Below, in pieces: positions 1-5,106 of a stretch of DNA of 5,106 nucleotides. The number at the start of each line of letters is the position of its first letter. The first letter of the stretch is position 1. The notes beneath the pieces were generated by a model. The model searched no databases. It worked only from the letters and a program-made list of their open reading frames with translations, and was not told where the DNA came from. Source of the stretch: an uncultured Actinomycetes bacterium (GTDB taxonomy: Bacteria; Actinomycetota; Actinomycetes; S36-B12; UBA5976); contig CALBND010000126.1 of the NCBI GenBank assembly GCA_937896305.1, positions 1 to 5,106 of the forward strand, in the 5' to 3' direction. Both the position numbers and the translations under genes were made by a program.

Positions 1-1
1 C

Positions 2-604
2 GGTTCGGTGACATTAGCTATATTAATTTCCTTCTTGGCGGCTTATTCTTTCTCTAGATTTAAACCAGCAGGCACTGACTTTTTAATGTTCTTGCTACTT
101 TCAACTCGCTTCGTTCCAGCAGCAGCTTTCGTTGTGCCTTACTTCCAACTTTTCAATCTTTTGAAATTAAAAGATTCATATGTTGGTTTAATTGCGTTTT
201 ATACAATGTTCTCCATTCCGTTCTCAGTTTGGATTCTAAAAGGATTCTTAGATGGCGTTTCCCAAAGATTTGATGAAACAGGAATGGTTTATGGAGCATC
301 TCGTTGGCACATCATGTTTAAAGTTATTTTGCCTCAAGTTAAACCTGGTTTAGTGGCATCTTTTGTATTCAATATTTTGTTTGTGTGGAATGAATTCCTT
401 TATAACTTCCAACTAGGTGGAGCAAAAACTTTCGGTATGCCAGTTGGTTTGTTTACCTCTTCTACTAAAGGTGGATCAATTGACTGGGCTTTCGTAGCCT
501 CAATTGGAACTCTTTACGTGTTGCCTCTAGTTGTTGTTATTTATGCCTTCCAGAAATATCTCTTAGTAGGTTTGACATTTGGAACAGTGCGAGGCGAAGT
601 TTAA
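2..604 (+). CDS. ABC transporter permease, MalG/carbohydrate type (5' end missing)
   Basis: This is the inner-membrane permease subunit of a binding-protein-dependent importer for a sugar or polyol. The frame is open from base 2, so the gene starts left of the window. The GTG at base 8 is an internal Val codon, not the start, and roughly the first 70-80 residues are missing. Counting from base 8, hydrophobic segments lie near residues 1-15, 24-46, 57-77, 114-131 and 160-180. The cytoplasmic EAA loop, which docks onto the ATPase, is at 90-109 as ETGMVYGASRW...ILP. It has ETG in place of EAA but keeps the G and the LP ending. A WNEFL motif at 127-131 is typical of MalG-type (CUT1/BPD_transp_1) permeases. 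The TAA stop touches the ATG of the next gene. The partner permease and the binding protein are presumably upstream. The family is certain; the substrate is inferred from the neighbours. Confidence 0.92.
   Translation, partial: GSVTLAILISFLAAYSFSRFKPAGTDFLMFLLLSTRFVPAAAFVVPYFQLFNLLKLKDSYVGLIAFYTMFSIPFSVWILKGFLDGVSQRFDETGMVYGASRWHIMFKVILPQVKPGLVASFVFNILFVWNEFLYNFQLGGAKTFGMPVGLFTSSTKGGSIDWAFVASIGTLYVLPLVVVIYAFQKYLLVGLTFGTVRGEV
591..594 (+). promoter_or_regulatory. Weak ribosome binding site (GAGG) for the small membrane protein
   Basis: GAGG lies inside the last codons of the permease, 10 bases before the ATG at 605. The spacing is long, and the start codon directly follows the permease TAA, so translation probably depends at least partly on ribosomes finishing the permease (translational coupling). 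The coupling is inferred. Confidence 0.4.
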
Positions 605-913
605 ATGGCAACTAAAACCACTAAATTACCTTTTGCGGCAAAAGCACAAAGAATTAATATTGTTTTACTAATTGTCGCTTTAGCAATGTTAGCTCAAAAA
701 TTTACTTACGAAATATATGTTTGGGGCTTTCGTTTATTAATGATTACAGTGCCCCTTCAAGTTGCACTTGGAAATATTAATCCTGAGTGGGACAGTAAGA
801 AAACTGTTAAGAAAACAATTTGGATTCTAATCGTGACAGCAATTATTTTTGTGTTTTCAATTGTGGTAACACCATATTTGATTGAACTCGGCAGAGCACC
901 AAAGAGATATTAA
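605..913 (+). CDS. Small integral membrane protein of unknown function within an ABC transporter operon
   Basis: I do not recognise this 102-residue protein. It has a basic N-terminus (K4, K7, K13, R16) and hydrophobic stretches at about 17-34, 38-56 and 71-93. A polar Lys-rich linker (K65, K66, K69, K70) lies between the last two, and the tail is basic (RAPKRY). By the positive-inside rule the N-terminus and the Lys linker are probably cytoplasmic. There is no signal peptide, EAA motif or catalytic motif. It is very likely a real gene: it begins at the ATG directly after the permease stop, fills the gap to the ATPase gene with 17 bases to spare, and has a clear membrane-protein composition. 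Its position directly after a permease parallels GlpU, the small membrane protein of the R. leguminosarum glycerol transporter operon. I see no obvious sequence match to GlpU as I remember it. It could be an accessory subunit or stabiliser of the permease pair. Confidence 0.8.
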   Translation: MATKTTKLPFAAKAQRINIVLLIVALAMLAQKFTYEIYVWGFRLLMITVPLQVALGNINPEWDSKKTVKKTIWILIVTAIIFVFSIVVTPYLIELGRAPKRY

Positions 914-920
914 AAACAAA

Positions 921-925
921 AAGGA
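921..925 (+). promoter_or_regulatory. Ribosome binding site (AAGGA) favouring the ATG at 931
   Basis: AAGGA sits in the short gap after the small membrane protein. Two tandem ATG codons follow, at 928 and 931. The spacer is 2 bases to the first and 5 bases to the second, so 931 is the better-spaced start. The proteins differ by only one Met. Confidence 0.6.
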
Positions 926-930
926 TAATG

Positions 931-2016
931 ATGAGTCAATTTGCGCTAGAAGTTAAAGGACTGACAAAGTCTTTTGGCGACAAAGTTGTACTAGACAATC
1001 TGTCTTTTACAGCTAACGTCAATGACTTTTCAGTAATTTGTGGCAAACCTGGCAACGGTAAATCAGTTTTAGTTAGAACAATCATGGGTCTAGAAACGAT
1101 AGATAGCGGACAATTAATTGTTCGTGGCAAAGATGTTGCAAATGCTTCTCCTGGAGATAGAAACATTGGTTATGTTCCACAATCTTTTGCGCTATATCCT
1201 CATTATTCTGTGCAAGAAAATATTGAATACCCATTGGTTTTAGCTAAGGCTGCAGACAATGTTAGAAAAGAATCAGTTGAAAGAGTTGCTGAATTATTAA
1301 GAATTAAAGACTTACTAGGTAAAAAACCAGAACAACTTTCAGGTGGACAAAAGCAACGAGTTGCAATCGCTCGTGGTTTAGCAAAAGCTACAGATGTATA
1401 TGTATTAGATGATCCATTGGTCGGCTTGGATTTTAAACTTCGTGAAAGATTAATTGATGATTTACGTAAAACTCAAGAAGAATTAAAAGTTTCATTTGTG
1501 TACATGACCTCTGATCCTCTAGAAGCATTATCTTTAGCAAAAACTGTAATGATTTTGGCCGAGGGCCAAATTGTGCAACAAGACTTATTGGATGTCGTTT
1601 ATGACAAACCAAGCAGTATTGCAAGCATGAATTCTATTGGTTTTCCTGAAGCAAACATATTGACTGCTGAATTAGATGCCGGAACAATAAAAACAATTTT
1701 AGGAAGCATCAAAGTTAAAACTGATAAAAATCCACAAAAAGTTGTTGCTGGAATTAGACCAGAAGGTCTTGTGATTGGTAAAAATGCTAATTCAGTAAAT
1801 GCCAAAGTTTCACTAATGGAAAATCTAGGTTCTGAATTCGCTGTTTACTTTAACGTAAATAATACAAATCTAGTGACAGTTGTTTCCAGAACAGACACTG
1901 AAGCTTTGTCGAAACTGCAAGCTAAAACAGTAGATATTTCTATTAAACCCGAAGCAGTTGTGCTATTTGATGCACAAACTGGAAATCGAATTGGCGAAGG
2001 GGTTTCTCATGTATGA
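931..2016 (+). CDS. ABC transporter ATPase, MalK/GlpS-like, with degenerate catalytic Glu and switch His
   Basis: Cytoplasmic nucleotide-binding subunit (361 residues) of the importer. Numbering is from the ATG at 931, chosen over 928 for its spacing to AAGGA. The ATPase domain spans about 1-230: A-loop aromatic F15, Walker A GKPGNGKS at 38-45, Q-loop Q84, intact signature LSGGQ at 136-140, Walker B at 156-161 and D-loop Asp at 167. Two key residues are changed. The catalytic Glu after the Walker B Asp is Asp161 (VLDDP instead of LLDEP), and the H-loop reads YMTSDP, with Ser194 where MalK has the switch His. The C-terminal part carries a TOBE-like regulatory domain with GIRPE at 274-278. The ORF is intact with ordinary codon use, so it is not decaying. 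From memory, GlpS of glycerol ABC transporters also lacks the switch His. It probably pairs with the next gene, which overlaps it by 8 bases. The ABC assignment is certain; the polyol specificity is inferred. Confidence 0.93.
   Translation: MSQFALEVKGLTKSFGDKVVLDNLSFTANVNDFSVICGKPGNGKSVLVRTIMGLETIDSGQLIVRGKDVANASPGDRNIGYVPQSFALYPHYSVQENIEYPLVLAKAADNVRKESVERVAELLRIKDLLGKKPEQLSGGQKQRVAIARGLAKATDVYVLDDPLVGLDFKLRERLIDDLRKTQEELKVSFVYMTSDPLEALSLAKTVMILAEGQIVQQDLLDVVYDKPSSIASMNSIGFPEANILTAELDAGTIKTILGSIKVKTDKNPQKVVAGIRPEGLVIGKNANSVNAKVSLMENLGSEFAVYFNVNNTNLVTVVSRTDTEALSKLQAKTVDISIKPEAVVLFDAQTGNRIGEGVSHV
1997..2002 (+). promoter_or_regulatory. Ribosome binding site (AAGGGG) that sets the second ATPase start at 2009
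   Basis: AAGGGG inside the 3' end of the first ATPase gene lies 6 bases before the ATG at 2009. This is ideal spacing and argues against the longer in-frame ATG at 1958, whose extra 17 residues fit no ABC family N-terminus. Confidence 0.75.
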
Positions 2017-3073
2017 CATTCGACTCACAGGAGTAACTAAAAGATTCGAAGCTTTCACTGCGGTAAATGATATTAACTTCACAATTCCTAAATCTTCTGT
2101 AACAGTGTTACTGGGACCTTCAGGTTGTGGAAAAACAACTTTGATGAGAATGATTGCTGGTCTAGAATCTCCAACTGAAGGAAGAATCTTCTTTGATGAT
2201 CATGACGTAACTGATGTACCAACTAGAAGAAGAAATATTGGAATGGTTTTTCAATACCCAGTTATTTACCGTGGAACTAGTGTTAGAAGAAACCTAGAAC
2301 TGCCATTGTTGTCTGAAAAATTGAGTAAAGCTGAAATAGAAAAAAGAGTCGACGAAGTGGCAGAAATTCTTGATCTAACTTCTGTTTTAAAGCGTCAAGT
2401 TGAAGAGTTAGATAACGGTACACGCCAAAAAATTGCGGTAGGTCGAGAAGTAGCCCGTCAACCAAAAATTATTTTGTTTGATGAACCAATTACCAATATT
2501 GACTTAACTTCAAAACTTGAATTAAAACGAAGCATGAAAGAACTATTTGGTCGTTTACAGCAAACAATCGTTTATGTGACACATGATCAAACTGAAGCTA
2601 TGACTTTGGCTGATCAAATTGCTTTGATGCAAGATGGAGTAATCACCCAAAGTGATAGTCCAAAAGAGATTTATGAAAAACCAACTAGTCAATTTGCCGG
2701 ATGGTTTTTAGGAAATCCTGGAATGAACTTTGTGCCACCAGAATTTATTAGTGTTTCTGGCAACAAAGTTTCCTCACCATTGTTTTCTCAAGTTATAGAT
2801 ATGGGCACAAGAGCTAAAGATGCTGACACTTATGGTGTTCGTGCCGAAGGTATTCAGGTAAGTCTTACTGAAACAAAAGGTGGCGTTCCTGCAAAAGTCA
2901 CTCGTAAATCAATTGGTGCAGGCGGTCAATACTTACTAGATCTAGCATTTGGTTCACTTTTGGCAAAAGCACGGGTTTCTCATGAAATAGGTAAAGCTGC
3001 CTCAGGCATGGTCTACACAACTATTGCCTCAGAAAACATAACATTTTTTGATAAATCAGGCACTGCAATTTAA
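2009..3073 (+). CDS. ABC transporter ATPase, UgpC/GlpT-like, with degenerate signature motif
   Basis: Second nucleotide-binding subunit (354 residues) of the same importer. The start at 2009 is set by AAGGGG six bases upstream and by the family N-terminus (MYDIRLTGVTKRF). The gene overlaps the end of the first ATPase by 8 bases (ATG at 2009, TGA at 2014-2016). The numbering matches E. coli MalK: A-loop F13, Walker A GPSGCGKT at 36-43, Q82, Walker B FDEP with Asp158 and catalytic Glu159, D-loop Asp165 and switch His192 in VTHDQTEAM. The signature is not LSGGQ but LDNGT at 134-138 (S135D, G136N, Q138T, with G137 kept), followed by RQKIAVGRE. Residues 275-280 (YGVRAE) mark the TOBE regulatory domain, which continues to the C-terminus. 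The Q-loop region FQYPVIY and the RQKIAVGR helix resemble GlpT of glycerol ABC transporters as I remember it (FQFPVIY, KQKISLGR). The function as an ABC ATPase is firm. Pairing with the preceding ATPase is strongly implied by the overlap and the complementary motifs. Confidence 0.93.
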   Translation: MYDIRLTGVTKRFEAFTAVNDINFTIPKSSVTVLLGPSGCGKTTLMRMIAGLESPTEGRIFFDDHDVTDVPTRRRNIGMVFQYPVIYRGTSVRRNLELPLLSEKLSKAEIEKRVDEVAEILDLTSVLKRQVEELDNGTRQKIAVGREVARQPKIILFDEPITNIDLTSKLELKRSMKELFGRLQQTIVYVTHDQTEAMTLADQIALMQDGVITQSDSPKEIYEKPTSQFAGWFLGNPGMNFVPPEFISVSGNKVSSPLFSQVIDMGTRAKDADTYGVRAEGIQVSLTETKGGVPAKVTRKSIGAGGQYLLDLAFGSLLAKARVSHEIGKAASGMVYTTIASENITFFDKSGTAI

Positions 3074-3105
3074 TTTAATTGCTTAATAATCAATTCAGAT
3101 AGAGT

Positions 3106-3861
3106 GTGAAAATGTTTTATTTTGGAACTAATACTAAACAGCAACTAGATTTTGAGGGTCATAAAGATTTAGTTGAAATTGCTGATGACCTAGCAGTAAT
3201 AAATAAGGACTCACAACTATTTGTTTTGCCTTCAATGCCCTTTTTAATTCCGATGCAAAGTATTTGTAAAAGTCCTCTTTTATGGTTAGGTACTCAAGAT
3301 GTTTCAGAAGAATTGGAAAATAACACCACCGGAGAAGTTTCTGCTAAAACTCTTGCGGAATTAAAAGTTGATTTAGTAATGGTGGGTCATGCTGAAAGAA
3401 GAGCTTTAGGTGAAAAAGATAAAACTTTAAAGAATAAATTAAAGAATATAGCGCAAAATAAGTTATCCGTTGTTTTTTGTGTTGGGGAAGTTGAAAAAAG
3501 TGATGTAGCAAGCAGAAAAAAAGACCTGCAGAAACAATTAGCTATATTAAAGATATTTAAATTCCCTAACTGTTTAATTGCCTATGAACCAGTCTTTGCA
3601 ATTGGGGTAAACGGAATTCCGGCAGAGCCTTCTTATGTAGGAGAAACCTTCACAATCATTAAAGAGATTTTAGATGAAATGGGTAAATCAGATTTTGTTC
3701 TGCTTTACGGAGGATCTGTAAATTTCAATAATGCATATGATTTGGCTAAACTTAAAGATTGCGATGGATTATTTGTGGGACGCAGTGGATGGACCAAAGA
3801 AGGCTTTAGGGCAGTATTTGAAAAAGGGCTTTCTGGCTACAGGGCTAAAACCTCAAATTAA
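3106..3861 (+). CDS. Triosephosphate-isomerase family protein, possibly a tetrulose-phosphate isomerase
   Basis: Full-length TIM-barrel isomerase (251 residues, usual TPI length). Catalytic residues are in place: N9 and K11 (GTNTK for the usual GNWKM), H95 in GHAERR, C125-E128 as CVGE, and the general base E161 in AYEPVFAIG. Phosphate-binding YGGS is at 201-204, and the dimer-loop TGE at 75-77 is kept. Unusual points are Ala96 for the usual Ser, loop 6 reading IGVNGIPAEP rather than IGTGKTATP, and the last phosphate loop reading GRSGW (225-229) rather than GGASL. From memory, these last two features resemble EryH/LerI enzymes, which isomerise L-erythrulose-1-phosphate in erythritol/threitol catabolism. 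Ordinary TpiA activity (DHAP to glyceraldehyde-3-phosphate) is the alternative and would suit glycerol use. The start could be GTG 3106 or ATG 3112, and neither has a clear ribosome site. It follows the ATPase by 32 bases, which fits the transporter operon. Confidence 0.85.
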   Translation: MKMFYFGTNTKQQLDFEGHKDLVEIADDLAVINKDSQLFVLPSMPFLIPMQSICKSPLLWLGTQDVSEELENNTTGEVSAKTLAELKVDLVMVGHAERRALGEKDKTLKNKLKNIAQNKLSVVFCVGEVEKSDVASRKKDLQKQLAILKIFKFPNCLIAYEPVFAIGVNGIPAEPSYVGETFTIIKEILDEMGKSDFVLLYGGSVNFNNAYDLAKLKDCDGLFVGRSGWTKEGFRAVFEKGLSGYRAKTSN

Positions 3862-3863
3862 GG
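3860..3863 (+). promoter_or_regulatory. Ribosome binding site (AAGG) overlapping the isomerase stop codon
   Basis: AAGG is formed partly by the TAA stop of the isomerase gene (3859-3861) and lies 6 bases before the ATG at 3870. It supports that start and suggests coupled translation of the two genes. Confidence 0.55.
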
Positions 3864-3869
3864 TTCACT

Positions 3870-4550
3870 ATGTTTGTTAGTGCTCGAGTATTTAACTTAA
3901 ACTTTTCTGCCCCCCGGGAAAATGGCATCAAGGCCGCAAAAGAAGCATTGCAAGCTGGTCGAGCAGTAGTTTTTCCCACTGATACAAGTTATGCCATAGC
4001 CGTAAATGGTTTAGATGAAAAAGCTGTGCAACTACTTTGGTCAATTAAAAAACAAGAAAATAAAACACCTCTAACTATTTTTATTGCCAATATTTCACTA
4101 CTAAATAAAATTGCCTCTGGGATAAGTGATGATTTAAAGACTAAATTATTACATTTCTGGCCAGGGTCTCTAACATTTATTTTAAAAGGCTTAAATAATT
4201 TAGTTTGGAATAAAGAGATAACTCCAAATGTGGTTTCGGTTAGAATGCCACTTCATCCCGTAGCACATGAAATAATGGGATTAGATCTAGTTTTAGCAAC
4301 TTCTAGTCCTAATAAAGCAGGTCTATTAATGGGTAAAAATATTTCTGAAATTAAAGAACAGTTTGGCAATGAAATTGCTGTTTACTTAGATGCTGGGGAA
4401 TTAACTGCAGCTACCCCGTCATCAATTCTTGATTTAACAACAGAGCTACCAGTTTTAGTAAGAGCTGGAAGTGTAACCCTAGAAGATATAGCTTCAGTGA
4501 TTACTAATGTAGTAACAGATATCCCAGATTTAGCGGGGAACGAAAAGTAA
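3870..4550 (+). CDS. YrdC/Sua5-type threonylcarbamoyl-AMP synthase family protein, divergent active-site motifs
   Basis: YrdC-domain protein (226 residues, without the extra C-terminal domain of long Sua5). The family makes L-threonylcarbamoyl-AMP from Thr, bicarbonate and ATP for t6A37 on ANN-decoding tRNAs. Visible family motifs are FPTDTSYAI at 35-43, WPGSLTFIL at 97-105, VSVRMPLHP at 122-130, SSPN at 145-148 (the SxN motif) and a closing SSILDLT...VRAGSV segment. The middle and C-terminal parts look like actinobacterial members. Two sites differ from consensus. The KxR motif reads K60-K-Q62, so the conserved Arg is Gln. The usual PTxTxYGL reads PTDTSYAI, with Ala42 for Gly. It could still be the cell's only t6A enzyme, since streamlined lineages drift, or a YrdC-like paralogue with another role. 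It starts 8 bases after the isomerase, with AAGG in front, and nothing visible links it to polyol use. The family is clear; the activity is uncertain. Confidence 0.85.
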   Translation: MFVSARVFNLNFSAPRENGIKAAKEALQAGRAVVFPTDTSYAIAVNGLDEKAVQLLWSIKKQENKTPLTIFIANISLLNKIASGISDDLKTKLLHFWPGSLTFILKGLNNLVWNKEITPNVVSVRMPLHPVAHEIMGLDLVLATSSPNKAGLLMGKNISEIKEQFGNEIAVYLDAGELTAATPSSILDLTTELPVLVRAGSVTLEDIASVITNVVTDIPDLAGNEK

Positions 4551-5106
4551 TAGTCCTGCAATTAAAGTTGAAGTAAGAGCTGCGTATTCAAATACTTTTT
4601 GATTTAATTTAGTCATAATATTTCTACCAAATAAACCACCGATTATCACAAATGGTGCTAACCAAACTGCTAGTTGTAATGTTTGCCAATTAATAATGCC
4701 TAAACCTACATTGGAGGGAAACTTAGAGGCATTGATGATAAAAAATAACCAACTATTTGTGCCCACAAATGTTTGCATTGGAAGTTGTAAGTGCAATAAA
4801 TATAAAGAAAAAATAGGTCCAGCAGAATTTGCGGTCATAGTCATGATTCCTACTAAAACACCCATCAATTGGGCAGTGACCATATTTCGTTGTTTCGGAT
4901 TAGCTTTTTGGGCAGTTGTTAACTTCGATCTATTAATCCTCTTACGCAATTCTGTAACTGCAGTTAAAACTAAGATTGCCCCAATAAAATAAGCAACCTC
5001 TCTTGAAGTTGACCATCGTAAAAGAAAATAACCCAGAAACATTCCTATAAATACCGATGGCAAAATTCTGACCACAATGTCCCACCGAGCAGCTTTTCTA
5101 AAGGCT
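4530..5106 (-). CDS. TauE/SafE (TSUP, DUF81) family membrane transporter (5' end missing)
   Basis: Integral membrane protein of the TSUP family, some members of which export sulfite, sulfoacetate or other organosulfur anions; many have no known substrate. The frame stays open to the right edge with 191 codons visible. The GTG at 5075 is therefore probably internal, because the residues before it (RWDIVVRILPS) match the usual family lead-in R-W-x-x-x-x-R-x-LP. About 60 N-terminal residues should lie outside. The diagnostic second repeat is plain: TANSAGP followed by FSLYLLHLQLP and FVGTNSWLFFIIN, then K-x-P. Several hydrophobic helices alternate with a basic loop (RKRINRSK and onward), and the protein ends in LLLFVPR. 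It converges on the YrdC-type gene, overlapping its last 21 bases. It is not part of the polyol operon, and no substrate can be read from context. Confidence 0.9.
   Translation of the reverse strand, partial: AFRKAARWDIVVRILPSVFIGMFLGYFLLRWSTSREVAYFIGAILVLTAVTELRKRINRSKLTTAQKANPKQRNMVTAQLMGVLVGIMTMTANSAGPIFSLYLLHLQLPMQTFVGTNSWLFFIINASKFPSNVGLGIINWQTLQLAVWLAPFVIIGGLFGRNIMTKLNQKVFEYAALTSTLIAGLLLFVPR

Noticed and set aside
8..10. GTG at base 8 as the true start of the permease
   Set aside because: The frame is open upstream to base 2, and this position falls inside a transmembrane segment that MalG-type permeases precede with about 80 residues.
936..1805. Three minus-strand open frames (936-1166, 1433-1624, 1599-1805) opposite the first ATPase
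   Set aside because: They are antisense to a strongly conserved gene, have no recognisable domain, and have no convincing start signals. They are chance shadows.
1958..2008. 17-codon N-terminal extension of the second ATPase from an in-frame ATG at 1958
   Set aside because: It lies wholly inside the first ATPase gene, has no matching family sequence, and the ATG at 2009 has a well-spaced AAGGGG.
931..2016. First ATPase as a decaying pseudogene because of its missing Glu and His
   Set aside because: The ORF is full length, with intact Walker A, Q-loop, LSGGQ and TOBE domain. The partner ATPase has the complementary losses, which points to a functional asymmetric pair.
2283..2465. Minus-strand open frame of 60 codons opposite the second ATPase
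   Set aside because: It lies antisense to conserved ABC sequence and shows no domain or ribosome site of note.
3065..3082. Inverted repeat GCAATT/AATTGC with a 6-base loop spanning the stop of the second ATPase
   Set aside because: The arms are only 6 bases and mostly A/T, and no T-run follows. In AT-rich DNA this is expected by chance and would make a weak terminator at best.
4696..4992. Plus-strand open frame of 98 codons opposite the TSUP gene
   Set aside because: The minus strand carries clear TSUP motifs here. The plus frame has no family resemblance.
5073..5075. GTG (minus strand) as the start of the TSUP gene
   Set aside because: The frame stays open to the window edge, and the upstream residues match the usual TSUP sequence before R-x-LP, so the gene is cut by the window.

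Overview
This 5.1-kb window is AT-rich bacterial DNA (visibly well under 45% GC) and gene-dense. I see seven protein genes, two of them cut by the window edges, and no RNA gene, mobile element or CRISPR array. The YrdC/Sua5-type gene aligns best, from memory, with actinobacterial members (VSVRMPLHP, VYLDAG and the L-W stretch after the WPG motif). Together with the low GC this suggests a streamlined, low-GC actinobacterium such as the freshwater Nanopelagicales (acI). That placement is an inference, not a proof.

Layout: six genes run on the + strand with almost no space between them, so they are probably one transcript. (1) The 3' part of a MalG-type sugar/polyol ABC permease, up to 604. (2) A 102-residue membrane protein I do not recognise, starting directly after the permease stop. 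(3) and (4) Two non-identical MalK-like ATPases, overlapping by 8 bases. (5) A triosephosphate-isomerase-fold protein, which looks more like the tetrulose-phosphate isomerases of erythritol/threitol pathways than housekeeping TpiA. (6) A divergent YrdC/Sua5-type threonylcarbamoyl-AMP synthase. A seventh gene, a TauE/SafE (TSUP) membrane protein, lies on the - strand. It converges on gene 6, overlaps its 3' end by 21 bases, and runs off the right edge.

Genes 1-4 make most of an ABC importer. The solute-binding protein and the partner permease are not in the window and are presumably upstream. The best match for the pattern of permease, small membrane protein and two distinct ATPases is the glycerol-type transporter GlpSTPQUV described in Rhizobium leguminosarum. 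With the isomerase alongside, the likely job is uptake of glycerol or a C4-C5 polyol and conversion of a phosphorylated keto intermediate.

The most interesting observation is that the two ATPases are degenerate in complementary places. The first keeps a perfect LSGGQ signature but has Asp for the catalytic Glu and Ser for the switch His. The second keeps Glu and His but has LDNGT instead of LSGGQ. In an ABC heterodimer all these losses fall in the same composite ATP site, leaving one canonical site and one degenerate site. That arrangement is well known in exporters such as TM287/288 and TAP but is not the textbook picture for MalK-type importers.
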